Shown: positions 8,058-19,100, numbered from the stretch's first letter. The stretch: 64,000 bases of DNA from Cellulomonas hominis (GCF_014201095.1 NZ_JACHDN010000001.1:3286001-3350000), one strand, 5' to 3'. Notes: generated from the letters alone by a model not told the origin. Numbers and translations: made by a program.

Positions 8058-10286
8058 GTGGAGGGTCCCGAGATCCAGTTCGCCGAGGCCGTGATCGACA
8101 ACGGTCGCTTCGGCACCCGCACCGTCCGCTTCGAGACCGGCCGCCTGGCCAAGCAGGCCGCCGGTTCGGCGATGGCCTACCTCGACGGCGAGACGGCCCT
8201 GCTGTCCGCCACGACGGCCGGCAAGCACCCCAAGGACCAGTTCGACTTCTTCCCGCTGACGGTGGACGTCGAGGAGCGGCAGTACGCGGCCGGCAAGATC
8301 CCCGGCTCGTTCTTCCGCCGCGAGGGCCGCCCGTCGACCGACGCGATCCTGGCCTGCCGCCTGATCGACCGCCCGCTGCGCCCGCTGTTCGTCAAGGGCC
8401 TGCGCAACGAGGTCCAGGTCGTCGTCACCGTGCTGGCGATCCACCCGGACGACGCGTACGACGTGCTGGCGATCAACGCCGCGTCCATCTCCACCCAGAT
8501 CTCCGGCCTGCCGTTCTCCGGCCCGGTCGGCGCCGTGCGCATCGCCCTGATCGACGGCCAGTGGGTCGCGTTCCCGCGGTACACCGAGCGCGAGCGCGCG
8601 ACGTTCGAGATCGTCGTCGCCGGCCGCGTGGTCGAGGGCGGTGACGTCGCGATCGCGATGATCGAGGCCGAGGCCCCGGAGAAGTCCTGGAACCTCATCA
8701 AGGACGAGGGCGGCGTCGCCCCGACCGAGGCCGTGGTGGCCGAGGGCCTCGAGGCCTCCAAGCCGTTCATCAAGGCCCTGGTCGAGGCGCAGCAGCAGCT
8801 CGCCGCGCAGGCGTCCAAGGAGACCCGCGAGTTCCCGACGTTCCCGGACTACCAGCCGGACGCGTACGAGGCCGTCGAGGGCGCCGCGGAGGCCAAGATC
8901 CGCGAGGCCATGACGATCGCGGACAAGCAGACCCGCGAGAACCGCCTGGACGAGGTCAAGGCCGAGGTCCTGGCCGAGCTCGCCGCCGCCTTCGAGGGCC
9001 GCGAGAAGGAGCTGTCCGCCGCGGTCCGCTCGGTGACCAAGAAGGTCATCCGCCAGCGCATCCTCACCGACGGCTTCCGCATCGACGGCCGCGGCCTGCG
9101 GGACATCCGCACGCTGTCCGCCGAGGTCGAGGTGCTGCCCCGCGTGCACGGCTCGGCGCTGTTCGAGCGCGGCGAGACCCAGATCATGGGCGTCACCACG
9201 CTGAACATGCTCCGCATGGAGCAGCAGCTCGACACGCTGTCGCCCGAGACGCGCAAGCGCTACATGCACAACTACAACTTCCCGCCGTACTCGACCGGCG
9301 AGACCGGCCGCGTGGGCTCCCCGAAGCGCCGCGAGATCGGGCACGGCGCGCTCGCCGAGCGCGCGATCATGCCGGTCCTGCCCTCGCGCGAGGAGTTCCC
9401 CTACGCGATCCGCCAGGTCTCCGAGGCGCTGGGCTCCAACGGCTCGACGTCGATGGGCTCCGTCTGCGCCTCGACCCTGTCGCTGCTGAACGCGGGTGTG
9501 CCGCTGCGCGCCCCCGTCGCCGGCATCGCGATGGGCCTGGTGTCCGACACCGTGGACGGGGAGACCCGCTACGCCGCGCTCACCGACATCCTGGGCGCCG
9601 AGGACGCGTTCGGCGACATGGACTTCAAGGTCGCCGGCACCCGCGAGTTCGTCACGGCCATCCAGCTCGACACCAAGCTCGACGGCATCCCCGCCTCCGT
9701 GCTGGCCGACGCGCTGACCCAGGCCAAGGAGGCGCGCCTGGCGATCCTCGACGTGCTGAACGAGGCCATCGACGTCCCGGACGAGATGTCCCCGAACGCC
9801 CCGCGCGTCATCACGGTGAAGGTCCCCGTCGACAAGATCGGCGAGGTCATCGGCCCCAAGGGCAAGATGATCAACCAGATCCAGGAGGAGACCGGCGCCG
9901 ACATCTCCATCGAGGACGACGGCACGGTCTACATCGGCGCCACCGACGGTCCGTCGGCGGAGGCCGCGCGGGCGGCGATCAACGCGATCGCCAACCCGCA
10001 CATGCCGGAGATCGGCGAGCGCTTCGTCGGCACGGTCGTCAAGACGACCACCTTCGGCGCGTTCATCTCGCTCTCCCCGGGCAAGGACGGCCTGCTGCAC
10101 ATCTCGCAGATCCGTCGCCTGGTCGGCGGCAAGCGCGTCGAGAAGGTCGAGGACGTCCTCGGGGTGGGCCAGAAGGTCCAGGTCGAGATCGGCGAGATCG
10201 ACCCGCGCGGCAAGCTGTCGCTGCACGCGGTGGTCGAGGAGGAGGCGCCCGCCGAGGGCGCCGAGACCGAGCCGGCCGACGCCTGA
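8058..10286 (+). CDS. pnp: Polyribonucleotide nucleotidyltransferase (PNPase)
   Basis: Phosphorolytic 3'-5' exoribonuclease and polymerase, the main RNA 3'-end processing enzyme of actinobacteria. The 742-residue product has two RNase PH-like domains; the second holds the phosphate and metal site region (GSSGSTS-like stretch, here [13 protein letters not shown]). An all-helical linker separates them. A KH domain ([17 protein letters not shown]) and an S1 domain ([30 protein letters not shown]) follow. The start is the GTG at 8058, with GAGGAGGG seven nt upstream; an in-frame ATG at 8040 would put that RBS inside the coding region. The M16 protease gene starts one base after its stop, so the two are co-transcribed. 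Confidence 0.97.
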   Translation: MEGPEIQFAEAVIDNGRFGTRTVRFETGRLAKQAAGSAMAYLDGETALLSATTAGKHPKDQFDFFPLTVDVEERQYAAGKIPGSFFRREGRPSTDAILACRLIDRPLRPLFVKGLRNEVQVVVTVLAIHPDDAYDVLAINAASISTQISGLPFSGPVGAVRIALIDGQWVAFPRYTERERATFEIVVAGRVVEGGDVAIAMIEAEAPEKSWNLIKDEGGVAPTEAVVAEGLEASKPFIKALVEAQQQLAAQASKETREFPTFPDYQPDAYEAVEGAAEAKIREAMTIADKQTRENRLDEVKAEVLAELAAAFEGREKELSAAVRSVTKKVIRQRILTDGFRIDGRGLRDIRTLSAEVEVLPRVHGSALFERGETQIMGVTTLNMLRMEQQLDTLSPETRKRYMHNYNFPPYSTGETGRVGSPKRREIGHGALAERAIMPVLPSREEFPYAIRQVSEALGSNGSTSMGSVCASTLSLLNAGVPLRAPVAGIAMGLVSDTVDGETRYAALTDILGAEDAFGDMDFKVAGTREFVTAIQLDTKLDGIPASVLADALTQAKEARLAILDVLNEAIDVPDEMSPNAPRVITVKVPVDKIGEVIGPKGKMINQIQEETGADISIEDDGTVYIGATDGPSAEAARAAINAIANPHMPEIGERFVGTVVKTTTFGAFISLSPGKDGLLHISQIRRLVGGKRVEKVEDVLGVGQKVQVEIGEIDPRGKLSLHAVVEEEAPAEGAETEPADA

Positions 10287-10287
10287 C

Positions 10288-11616
10288 GTGCCCCTGCACC
10301 TCCCCCTGGTCGCACCCGGTCAGCCGGGCGGCGACCTGACCGCCGGGCAGGCGGGCGACGGCGACGTCCGTCGCTCCGTCCTGCCCGGCGGGGTGCGCCT
10401 GCTCACCGAGCACGTCCCCGGGATGCGGTCCGCGTCCGTGGGGGCGTGGGTGGGCGTCGGCTCGCGCGACGAGTCCGACGGCCACCACGGCTCGACGCAC
10501 TTCCTCGAGCACCTGCTGTTCAAGGGCACCGCGCGGCGCACGGCGATGGACATCGCCGAGGCGTTCGACGAGGTCGGAGGCGAGGCCAACGCCGCCACGG
10601 GCAAGGAGCACACCTGCTACTACGCCCGCGTCCTGGACGAGGACCTGCCGATGGCGGTCGACGTCATCGCGGACATGGTGACCTCGGCGCGGCTGGACGC
10701 CGACGAGCTCGAGACCGAGCGCGGCGTGATCCTCGAAGAGCTCGCGATGAACGACGACGACCCGAGCGACGTCGCGCACGAGCGGTTCGCCACCGTCGTG
10801 CTCGGCGAGCACCCGCTGGGCCGGCCGATCGGCGGCACCCCGGACACGATCCGGGCCGTGCCGCGCGACGCCGTCTGGGAGCACTACCGCCAGCACTACC
10901 GCCCCGAGACCCTCGTGGTGACGGCGGCGGGCAACGTGGACCACGAGGCGCTCGCCGCGCAGGTGGTCCGCGCGCTGCACGACGGGGGCTGGGCGCTGCA
11001 CGAGGGCGCGGCGCCCACCGCGCGACGCGGCGCCGCCGACGCGCTGCCGGTCACGGCCGGGGCGTCGCGGGTCACCGTGCGCCGGGCCACCGAGCAGGCG
11101 AACGTCATCGTCGGCGGCACCGGCCTGACCGCCACCGACCCCCGCCGGTTCACGCTGTCCGTGCTGAACGCGGCGCTGGGCGGCGGCATGTCGTCCCGGC
11201 TGTTCCAGGAGATCCGCGAGAAGCGGGGCCTGGCCTACTCGACGTACTCGTTCGCGTCCGGGCACGCCGACACCGGGGTGTTCGGCCTGTACGCCGGCTG
11301 CACGCCGGGCAAGGTGGACGAGGTCACCGAGCTGCTGGTCGCCGAGCTGGAGCGGCTCGCCGACGGCGGCATCACCGACGCCGAGCTGCGGCGGTCGGTC
11401 GGGCAGCTGTCCGGCGGGCTCGTGCTCGGGCTGGAGGACTCCGGCTCCCGGATGAGCCGGCTCGGGAAGTCGGAGCTGGTGCACGGCGAGCTGCTGTCCA
11501 CGCAGGAGTCGCTGGACCGGGTGCGCGCCGTGACGGCCCGCGACGTCCAGGAGCTCGCCGCGGACCTCGCGTCCCGGCCCCGCTCCGTGGTCCGCGTCGG
11601 CCCGTTCGGCGACTGA
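10288..11616 (+). CDS. M16-family zinc metalloprotease (PepR-like)
   Basis: A 442-residue M16B peptidase. The inverted zinc motif HFLEH (H71, E74, H75) follows GSRDES and GHHGST, and the distal Glu region reads TERGVILEELAMNDDDP. The second half is the non-catalytic M16 domain, with the Arg/Tyr pair region LFQEIREKRGLAYSTYS. Single-chain M16B enzymes act as dimers on unfolded peptides. It starts at the GTG at 10288, one base after pnp. The pnp-M16 pairing is also seen in mycobacteria (gpsI-pepR) and suggests shared transcription; the physiological substrate is unknown. Confidence 0.92.
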   Translation: MPLHLPLVAPGQPGGDLTAGQAGDGDVRRSVLPGGVRLLTEHVPGMRSASVGAWVGVGSRDESDGHHGSTHFLEHLLFKGTARRTAMDIAEAFDEVGGEANAATGKEHTCYYARVLDEDLPMAVDVIADMVTSARLDADELETERGVILEELAMNDDDPSDVAHERFATVVLGEHPLGRPIGGTPDTIRAVPRDAVWEHYRQHYRPETLVVTAAGNVDHEALAAQVVRALHDGGWALHEGAAPTARRGAADALPVTAGASRVTVRRATEQANVIVGGTGLTATDPRRFTLSVLNAALGGGMSSRLFQEIREKRGLAYSTYSFASGHADTGVFGLYAGCTPGKVDEVTELLVAELERLADGGITDAELRRSVGQLSGGLVLGLEDSGSRMSRLGKSELVHGELLSTQESLDRVRAVTARDVQELAADLASRPRSVVRVGPFGD

Positions 11617-11681
11617 GCCGCCGCGCCGTCCGGGCCCGAGGTCCCGTTCCCTGCGCGCACGCGCGGGGTGATCATGGGCAC

Positions 11682-12524
11682 ATGGCCGCCGTCACGTCCG
11701 CCCGTCGCTCCGTCACCGTCGCCCCCGGCCCGTCCGGGCTGGTCGAGGCGCTGTGGGTCGCGCACGGCCCGCACGGGGCGCCGCCGCGGGTGGCGCTGCC
11801 CGACGGCCGCCCCGCCGCGGTGGTGCGGCTCGGCGGCCCGGTGCGCTGGGTCGACCCGCTGACCCGCGAGACCGAGGTGATCGGCAGCGTGCTGCGCGGG
11901 CCCCGCTCCGTGCCGCAGGTCGTGCTCGCCGACGACCCGGCCGCCCCGTCCTTCGAGGTCGGCGCCCGGCTGGCCCCGTGGGCGCTGTCCGCGCTGCGGC
12001 CGGACGGCGGTTTCCTCGTGGACGACCACCGGCCGCTCGCCGCGGTGCTCGGGCTGGACGAGGAGGGGCTCGCGGCGCGCCTGCGCGCGGGGGACCCCGA
12101 GGACGCCGCGGCCGTCGCCCGCGCGCTCGAGGCCGAGCTCGTCGCCGCCGTCCGCCGGCCCGTCCCCGCCGGGGACCGTGCCGACCTCGAGCGCGTCGTG
12201 CGGATCGCGGACACCGAGCGCGGGCTGGTCCGCTCGATCGACCTGGCGCGCTCGGTGGACCGGTCGCTGGCCTCGCTGCACGCGCTGTTCGCCGCGCACG
12301 TCGGCGTCACGCCGGCGGCGTTCCTGTCGGCGGTGCGGCTGTCCTGCGCGGTCCGGGAGCTCGGCGTGGACGACCGCGGGGACGCGCCCCGGGTGGTCGC
12401 GGTGCTGCGGTCGTACGCCGACGCCGGGTACCCGCAGCGGGAGGTCGAGCGGTTCACCGGGCTCAGCCCGCTGGAGCTGCGCCGGGCCGTGCGCGGCATG
12501 GAGGAGGTCCTGGCGACCGTCTAG
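11682..12524 (+). CDS. AraC-type regulator with DUF6597 N-terminal domain
   Basis: A 280-residue protein. The N-terminal ~90 residues (APGPSGLVEALWVAHGPH, VALPDGRPAAVVRLGGPVRWVD, GSVLRGPR) resemble the DUF6597 sensor domain that precedes many AraC-type HTHs. The C-terminal third keeps the two-HTH AraC pattern: SIDLARSVDRSLASLHALFAAHVGVTPAAFLSAVRL, then YPQREVERFTGLSPLELRR. The second HTH lacks the usual FxxxFKR aromatic pattern, so DNA contacts may be degenerate. The start is the ATG at 11682, with GATCAT 6 nt upstream as a possible leaderless -10. It sits between the pnp operon and dapB on the same strand; its target is unknown. Confidence 0.65.
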   Translation: MAAVTSARRSVTVAPGPSGLVEALWVAHGPHGAPPRVALPDGRPAAVVRLGGPVRWVDPLTRETEVIGSVLRGPRSVPQVVLADDPAAPSFEVGARLAPWALSALRPDGGFLVDDHRPLAAVLGLDEEGLAARLRAGDPEDAAAVARALEAELVAAVRRPVPAGDRADLERVVRIADTERGLVRSIDLARSVDRSLASLHALFAAHVGVTPAAFLSAVRLSCAVRELGVDDRGDAPRVVAVLRSYADAGYPQREVERFTGLSPLELRRAVRGMEEVLATV

Positions 12525-12527
12525 GGT
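12522..12527 (+). promoter_or_regulatory. -10 hexamer of dapB
   Basis: TAGGGT overlaps the stop codon of the AraC-type gene and lies 8 nt before the dapB GTG, predicting a leaderless transcript. Confidence 0.5.
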
Positions 12528-12529
12528 GA

Positions 12530-13809
<1,280 letters not shown>

Positions 13810-13837
13810 CGCGGGTCCGGCCGGCGGCCCGCGCGGC

Positions 13838-15574
13838 TCAGGCGGGCGCGCCCGCGAGGTAGCCGGGCAGCGCGTCGGCCGGCATGGCGCGGGCCACCAG
13901 GTATCCCTGCATCAGCGGGACGCCGGCGGCCCGGAGCGCCTCGGCCTGCTCGGCGGTCTCGACGCCCTCGGCGACGACCGTCATGCCGCGCTCGGCGGCC
14001 ATCCGCTGCACCAGCTCCACCAGCAGGGCGTCCACGGGGTCGTCGAGCATGTGCGCCACGACCGACCGGTCGATCTTCACGACGTCCACCGGCAGCCGGG
14101 TCACCTGCCGGAGCCCGGCGAGCGCGCCGCCGAGGTCGTCCAGCGCGATCGGCACCCCCGCGGCCCGCAGCGTCCGCAGCGCCGGCTGCGCCCGGACGAT
14201 CTGGTCCTCCGTGGCGGCCTCGGACAGCTCCAGCCGGATGCCCCCGCGCGGCGCCCCGGCCCCGTCGACCACCGCGAGCACCCGGTGCGCGAGCGCCGGC
14301 TCGTCCAGGGCCGCGGGGGACAGGTTGACGTTGACGACGTGCGGCGCCCGGCCGCCCAGGTCGCGCCGCCAGGCCACGAGGTCCCGGCACGCGCGGTCCA
14401 GCACCCACAGGTCGAGGTCCAGCGCCCGGCCGCTGCGCGCGGCGCGGCCCAGCGGCTCGGCCGGCCCGCCCAGGGCGCCGGCGCGGTCCCGGGTGCGCAG
14501 CAGGGCCTCCACCTCGTGCACCGCGCGGTCCGTGGTCCCCGCGATCGGCTGGTAATGCACCTCGAGCCCGGTCCACGCGGCGCCGGCCGGCTCGCGGTCC
14601 GCCCCGGCGAGCCGGACCCGGTCCCCGCCCGCCTTCTTCGCGCCGTACATGGCCAGGTCGGCGTCACGCAGCAGCCGGTCGCTGTCCACCAGCGCGCCTG
14701 CGCCCACCGCCAGGCCCACCGAGGCGCGGGAGTGCGCGGCGTCCGGGAGGGCGGCGTCCGGTGCGGCGATGGCGGCGCGCAGGGCCTCGCCGAGCTCCAG
14801 GGCGCCGGTCCGCCACGGGCGCTCCGGCGTCTGCGGCGGCAGCAGGCGGGCCAGGGCGAACTCGTCGCCGCCGAGCCGGCCCACCACGTCCCCGGGGTCA
14901 GCCGTGGCGGCCAGCCGGCGGGCGACGGAGTGCAGCAGGGCGTCACCCGTCGAGTGGCCCAGGGAGTCGTTGACCTCCTTGAGCCGGTCCAGGTCCACGA
15001 ACGCCAGCACCACCGCGCCGTCGCCGCCCCGGGCCCGGTCGCACAGGTCGCGCAGCCCGTCCACGAACCACGCCCGGGACGGCACGCCGGTCAGGTGGTC
15101 GTGCGACGCCTCGTGCGCGAGCTCCGCCGCCAGGGCCTCCAGGAGCGTCGTCGGGTCGAGGATGCCGACCGGCACGCGGTCGCCGTCCAGCACCACCATG
15201 TCCGAGTAGCCGTCGCCCTGCGCGAGCCGCTCCGCCGCCTCCGGGAGCGACGCCGTCACCTCGACCCAGGGCACGTCCCACCGGGCGACGTCCGCGACCG
15301 GCCGCCGGCCCCACAGCGACCGCCCGAAGCCGTAGCGCCCCGTCATCGTCGTGAGGAAGTCCTTGCGGGCCACCATCCCGTGCGGGCCGCCCGGCTCCCG
15401 CGGCGCGACCAGCACGGACGAACCCGTCCACCGCGTCCGGAAGCCCAGGTCCACCGCCTCGCACGGGTCGGTGGGCGCGACGACGACAGGGAGAGACGCG
15501 AGGTCCGCGAGGGCGCGGCCGCGGCCGGCCCGCCGCCACGGGGCGAGCGTCTGGGGTGGTGCCACGACCAGCAC
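13838..15574 (-). CDS. GGDEF-EAL cyclic-di-GMP turnover protein with CBS-like N-terminus
   Basis: A 578-residue cytosolic protein. Residues ~66-150 look like a CBS-type sensor pair: ARKDFLTTMTGRYGFGRSL, then VTASLPEAAERLAQGDGYSDMVVLDGDRVPVGIL. The diguanylate cyclase domain follows with an intact GGDEF (235-239) but no RxxD inhibitory site just before it. The EAL domain starts near residue 338 and retains the EAL Glu (EVEALLR), NVNLS, LELSEA, a double Asp (LDDLGG in place of DDFGTG), VVKIDRS and EGVET, so both activities are plausible. The first GTG is 15574, without an RBS. Upstream in-frame codons still read like protein (QPPGPPIVLVV) until a TGA near 15643, so the true start or a lost N-terminal piece is uncertain. 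Confidence 0.85.
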   Translation of the reverse strand: MLVVAPPQTLAPWRRAGRGRALADLASLPVVVAPTDPCEAVDLGFRTRWTGSSVLVAPREPGGPHGMVARKDFLTTMTGRYGFGRSLWGRRPVADVARWDVPWVEVTASLPEAAERLAQGDGYSDMVVLDGDRVPVGILDPTTLLEALAAELAHEASHDHLTGVPSRAWFVDGLRDLCDRARGGDGAVVLAFVDLDRLKEVNDSLGHSTGDALLHSVARRLAATADPGDVVGRLGGDEFALARLLPPQTPERPWRTGALELGEALRAAIAAPDAALPDAAHSRASVGLAVGAGALVDSDRLLRDADLAMYGAKKAGGDRVRLAGADREPAGAAWTGLEVHYQPIAGTTDRAVHEVEALLRTRDRAGALGGPAEPLGRAARSGRALDLDLWVLDRACRDLVAWRRDLGGRAPHVVNVNLSPAALDEPALAHRVLAVVDGAGAPRGGIRLELSEAATEDQIVRAQPALRTLRAAGVPIALDDLGGALAGLRQVTRLPVDVVKIDRSVVAHMLDDPVDALLVELVQRMAAERGMTVVAEGVETAEQAEALRAAGVPLMQGYLVARAMPADALPGYLAGAPA

Positions 15575-15750
15575 GATCGGCGGGCCGGGCGGCTGACCTG
15601 AGGCTCCGCGCGACCTCGTCGACGACAGTTCTCCCCGCGTTCACCCCGCGCACCCGGCTGACCCGCCTGACCCGCCGAGACAGGTCGCCCTGGCCCGGCA
15701 GGTCCATGCACCGTCCTCTCTCGGCGCGGAGGTCCTCCGCCGACGCGGGG

Positions 15751-16080
15751 TCAGCGGCCGCGGAGCCCGATCGGGTTGCCGTCGGCGTCCGCGAGGACGC
15801 ACACCCGCGCCTCCGGGCCGACCTGCCGCGGCGCGCTGCGCTCGGTCGCCCCGGCGGCGAGCAGCGCCTCCCGGGCGCCGTCCAGGTCCTCGACGTCGGC
15901 GTACGTGACCGGCGGGCCGTCGGGGGCGCCCGGCGCGAGGCTGACCTCGAAGCCGCCGGCGTCGAACCCCACGTAGTACGGGGTGTCCGTGTGCGGCGCG
16001 CCGTACAGGGCCGTGTAGACGGCCTTCGCCGCGTCCAGGTCGGACACCTGGACCACCAGGCTGCGGATCGTCGTGCTCAT
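15751..16080 (-). CDS. VOC-family (glyoxalase/bleomycin-resistance-like) protein
   Basis: A 109-residue single-domain VOC protein (TIRSLVVQVSDLDAAKAVYTALYG, YYVGFDAGGFEVSLAPG, VCVLADADGNPIGLRG). These dimeric beta-alpha-beta proteins bind metals and small molecules; the reaction here is unknown. The start is the ATG at 16080 with GAGGAGG upstream. It is divergent from an ECF41 sigma gene, and the intergenic region holds a close match to the ECF41 promoter directed at this gene. It is probably the sigma factor's main local target, in the position usually held by oxidoreductase or epimerase genes next to ECF41. Confidence 0.85.
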   Translation of the reverse strand: MSTTIRSLVVQVSDLDAAKAVYTALYGAPHTDTPYYVGFDAGGFEVSLAPGAPDGPPVTYADVEDLDGAREALLAAGATERSAPRQVGPEARVCVLADADGNPIGLRGR

Positions 16081-16135
16081 GGTTCCTCCTCGGGTGGGGC
16101 GGTCACGTCCGCGACCGCCGGATCGTCATGAAGGT

Positions 16136-16162
16136 GACGGACGGGGCGAGCAGAATGTGACG
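16136..16162 (-). promoter_or_regulatory. Candidate ECF41 promoter for the VOC gene
   Basis: Read on the minus strand: -35 CGTCACA (16162-16156), 16-nt spacer, -10 CGTC (16139-16136). The published ECF41 consensus as I recall it is TGTCACA-N16-CGTC, so this is 6/7 plus 4/4 with the right spacing. The start site would be near 16129, leaving about 50 nt of leader with an RBS. Confidence 0.6.
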
Positions 16163-16165
16163 GCG

Positions 16166-17032
16166 ATGGACACGACGACGGTCTTCGAGCAGCAGCGCAC
16201 CCACCTGCGCGCCGTGGCGTACCGGCTCCTGGGGTCGGTGCACGAGGCGGACGACGCGGTGCAGGAGGCGTGGCTGCGCCTGGAACGCAGCGACGTCTCG
16301 GGGGTCACGAACCTCCCGGGCTGGCTGACGACGGTGGTGTCCCGGATCTGCCTCGACCAGCTCCGCGCGCGCGCGTCCCGGCGGGAGGACCTCGGTGCCG
16401 ACCCGGTGCCGCCGCGGGACGGCCCGGTTCTCGACCCGGCGGCCGAGGCCGAGCGCGCGGACGACGTGGGCCGGGCGCTGCAGGTGGTGCTGGACGCGCT
16501 GGCCCCGGCGGAGCGGCTGGCGTTCTGCCTGCACGACCTGTTCGGACTGTCGTTCGAGGAGGTGGCGGCGGTGCTCGGGCGGTCGGAGGCCGCCAGCCGG
16601 CAGCTCGCGAGCCGGGCGCGGCGCCGCGTGCGCGGGCAGGCGGACGAGGTCGAGGTGGACCGGGCGCGGCAGCGCGAGCTGGTCGAGGCGTTCCTGGACG
16701 CCTCCCGGAACGGTCGGTTCGACGCGCTGCTCCGGCTGCTGCACCCGGACGCCGAGCTCGTGTCGGACGCCGCGGCGGCGGCGATGGGCTCGCCCGCGCG
16801 GGTCGCCGGCGGGGAGGCCGTCGCCCGGTTCTTCGACGGCAGGGCGCGCGCCGCCCGGCTCACCGAGCTGGACGGGTTCGCCGCGGCCGTGTGGTCGCTG
16901 CGCGGCGAGGTGAAGGTGGTGTTCGCGTTCGTCGTGGAGGACGGGGCGATCCGCCGGGTCGAGCTGATCGGCGACGACCCGGCGCGGCTGGACCTCGCGG
17001 TCAGATCGCGGCGCCCCACAGGTGCTCCGTGA
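16166..17032 (+). CDS. ECF41-group RNA polymerase sigma factor with SnoaL-like C-terminal domain
   Basis: A 288-residue ECF sigma factor. Region 2 is FEQQRTHLRAVAYRLLGSVHEADDAVQEAWLRL followed by SGVTNLPGWLTTVVSRICLDQLR. Region 4 is LAPAERLAFCLHDLFGLSFEEVAAVLGRSEAASRQLASRARRRV. Residues ~165-288 form the fused NTF2/SnoaL-like domain (LVEAFLDASRNGRFDALLRLLHPDAELVSD) that modulates activity in the ECF41 group, replacing an anti-sigma factor; none is encoded nearby. The start is the ATG at 16166. The 3' end overlaps the convergent GNAT gene by 32 bp. The signal it senses is unknown. Confidence 0.88.
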   Translation: MDTTTVFEQQRTHLRAVAYRLLGSVHEADDAVQEAWLRLERSDVSGVTNLPGWLTTVVSRICLDQLRARASRREDLGADPVPPRDGPVLDPAAEAERADDVGRALQVVLDALAPAERLAFCLHDLFGLSFEEVAAVLGRSEAASRQLASRARRRVRGQADEVEVDRARQRELVEAFLDASRNGRFDALLRLLHPDAELVSDAAAAAMGSPARVAGGEAVARFFDGRARAARLTELDGFAAAVWSLRGEVKVVFAFVVEDGAIRRVELIGDDPARLDLAVRSRRPTGAP

Positions 17033-17561
17033 TCTCGCGGGGGTCGTCCTGCTCGCCGAGCACCCGCCGCGCGCCGACGTCGCCGAGGCCCGCCGAGCCG
17101 AGGAACTGCTCGCGCACCGCGTCGCCCTCGATGACCCACGTCTGCACGGACGTCGCGCGGTCCTCGTCCCGCAGCAGGTCCACGACCGCGGCGAGCAGCC
17201 GGGAGCCGTGACCCGCCCGGCGCTCGGCGGGGTCGACCTCGAGCGCCAGGATCTCGCCGCCCGGGGTGTCGTCACCCGAGCCGGGCGGCGCGACCACGGG
17301 GGCGACCGAAGCGAAGCCGACGAGCCGCGGGCCGTGCATCGCGACCAGCACCCGGTAGCCGCGCCCGGGCGGGGCGGCGATGGCGGACGCCCACTGGTCG
17401 GCGACGCGCGCCGGGTCCACCGCGTCCAGCACCTCGGCGCCGATCGTGTCGGTCAGCGTCGCGCGCCAGGCGGCGAGCTGGACGGCGGCGATGGCGGTCT
17501 CGTCGCCGGGCACCGCGGGGCGCACGGACACGTCGGACGTCGCGGGGGAGAGCAGGCTCAT
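17001..17561 (-). CDS. GNAT-family N-acetyltransferase
   Basis: A 186-residue GNAT-fold acetyltransferase. The N-terminus VSVRPAVPGDETAIAAVQLAAWRATLTD is typical. The acetyl-CoA loop region reads LALEVDPAERRAGHGSRLLAAVVDLLRDE (motif A, R/Q-x-x-G-x-G/A as RRAGHGS). The C-terminal EQFLGSAGLGDVGARRVL matches the usual 'GF' strand. The acceptor substrate is unknown. It begins 6 bp downstream of the aldehyde dehydrogenase stop, so the two are likely one operon. Its 3' end overlaps the convergent ECF41 gene by 32 bp. Confidence 0.85.
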   Translation of the reverse strand: MSLLSPATSDVSVRPAVPGDETAIAAVQLAAWRATLTDTIGAEVLDAVDPARVADQWASAIAAPPGRGYRVLVAMHGPRLVGFASVAPVVAPPGSGDDTPGGEILALEVDPAERRAGHGSRLLAAVVDLLRDEDRATSVQTWVIEGDAVREQFLGSAGLGDVGARRVLGEQDDPREITEHLWGAAI

Positions 17562-17567
17562 GGCGCC

Positions 17568-19040
17568 TCACAATGCCACGTACAGCGGCTCCAGGTACTC
17601 CTCGATGCCGGCCTCGCCGCCCTCGCGGCCGATGCCGGAGGACTTGACGCCGCCGAACGGCGCCGAGGCGTCGGACACCATCCCGCGGTTCACGCCGAGC
17701 ATGCCGGTCTCCACCTGCTCGGCGAGGCGCATGACCCGGCCGACGTCCCGCGTGTACGCGTACGCGACGAGCCCGAACTCGGTCGCGTTCGCCAGCCGGA
17801 CGCCGTCCGCCTCCGTGCCGAACGTGACGACGGGTGCGACGGGCCCGAACACCTCCTCGCGGACGGCGCGCGCGTCCTCCGGGACGCGGTCCAGGACGGT
17901 CGGCGGGTAGAAGTACCCGCGCCCGCCCGGCCGCTCGCCGCCGGTCCGCACGCGCGCCCCGGCGTCGGCCGCCTCGGCCACGACCTCGTCCACCCGCTCG
18001 ACGGCCGACCGCTCGATCAGGGGGCCGACCGTGACGTCCGGTTCCGTGCCGCGCCCGACGACCAGCCGCTCGAACGCCGCGGTCAGCCGGTCGGTGAACT
18101 CGGCGGCGACGGGCTCCTGCACGAGGAACCGGTTGGCCGCTACGCACGTCTGCCCGGCGTTGCGCATCTTCGCCTGCACCGCCCCCTCGACGGCAGCGTC
18201 CAGGTCGGCGTCCTCGAACACCAGGAAGGGCGCGTTCCCGCCGAGCTCCATGGAGGTGCGCAGCACGCCGTCGGCGGCCTGCTTGAGCAGCGTGCGCCCG
18301 ACCTCGGTCGAGCCGGTGAACGACAGCTTGCGCAGGCGCGGGTCCGCGATCACGGGTCCGGTCAGCGCCCGCGACGACGACGTGGGGACGACGTTGACGA
18401 CGCCGGTCGGCAGGTCGCGGGCGTCGAGCTCGGCACGCAGCAGCTCCGCGAAGTACGCGGTCGTCAGCGGCGTGAGCTGCGCGGGCTTGATGACGACCGG
18501 GCAGCCGGCCGCCAGGGCGGGGGCGACCTTGCGCGTGATCATGGCGATGGGGAAGTTCCAGGGCGTGATGAGCAGCGCCGGGCCGACCGGGCGGCGCAGC
18601 ACGAGCTGGTGGTGCGTGCCGGCGGGCGCCCGGCGGGTCAGGCCGTCCAGGCGGACCGCCTGCTCGGAGTACCAGCGCACGTACTCGGCGGCGTACGCGA
18701 CCTCCGCGCGCGCCTCCGCGAGCGGCTTGCCGCCCTCCGCCGTGACCAGCGCGGCCAGGTCCTCCGCGCGGGCGGTCATCGCGTCGAACACGGCGCGCAG
18801 CACGTCCGAGCGCGTGCGCGGGGCCGTCTCGCGCCACGCCGGGAACGCCCGGTGCGCGGCGTCCAGCGCGGCGAGGCCGTCGTCCGGTGCGCCGTCGGCC
18901 ACCTCGAACAGCACGTCGGTCGTCGCCGGGTCGGACACGGCGAACGTGCCGCCCCCCGTGGCGTGCCGCCACTCACCCCCGATGAGCAGGCCCGTCGGGG
19001 TGTGCGCGGCGACGTACGGCGGCAGCGGCGAGGTCGTCAT
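17568..19040 (-). CDS. NAD(P)-dependent aldehyde dehydrogenase, succinate-semialdehyde type
   Basis: A 490-residue ALDH-superfamily enzyme close to the GabD branch. [41 protein letters not shown], catalytic Glu in MELGGNAPF, catalytic Cys in [11 protein letters not shown] and [10 protein letters not shown] are all present, so it should be active. GabD-type enzymes oxidise succinate semialdehyde to succinate, but the exact aldehyde cannot be fixed from sequence and no gabT is in the window. The start is the ATG at 19040. A GNAT gene follows in the same operon. A long hairpin repeat lies in the divergent gap to thyA. Confidence 0.9.
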   Translation of the reverse strand: MTTSPLPPYVAAHTPTGLLIGGEWRHATGGGTFAVSDPATTDVLFEVADGAPDDGLAALDAAHRAFPAWRETAPRTRSDVLRAVFDAMTARAEDLAALVTAEGGKPLAEARAEVAYAAEYVRWYSEQAVRLDGLTRRAPAGTHHQLVLRRPVGPALLITPWNFPIAMITRKVAPALAAGCPVVIKPAQLTPLTTAYFAELLRAELDARDLPTGVVNVVPTSSSRALTGPVIADPRLRKLSFTGSTEVGRTLLKQAADGVLRTSMELGGNAPFLVFEDADLDAAVEGAVQAKMRNAGQTCVAANRFLVQEPVAAEFTDRLTAAFERLVVGRGTEPDVTVGPLIERSAVERVDEVVAEAADAGARVRTGGERPGGRGYFYPPTVLDRVPEDARAVREEVFGPVAPVVTFGTEADGVRLANATEFGLVAYAYTRDVGRVMRLAEQVETGMLGVNRGMVSDASAPFGGVKSSGIGREGGEAGIEEYLEPLYVAL

Positions 19041-19100
19041 GCGCCCAGTGTCGCGCTCGCCTCTCGCACCGGCTCGCCGAACCGCCCCCGCCGACGCACC

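Noticed and set aside
5703..10226. A very long open frame on the minus strand opposite truB, ribF, rpsO and pnp (about 1500 codons)
   Set aside because: It is antisense to clear housekeeping genes, reads as Arg/Leu/Asp/Gly-rich low-complexity sequence and reflects the ~75% GC content. The same holds for the other long antisense frames, for example opposite lhr and opposite ugpA-dapA.
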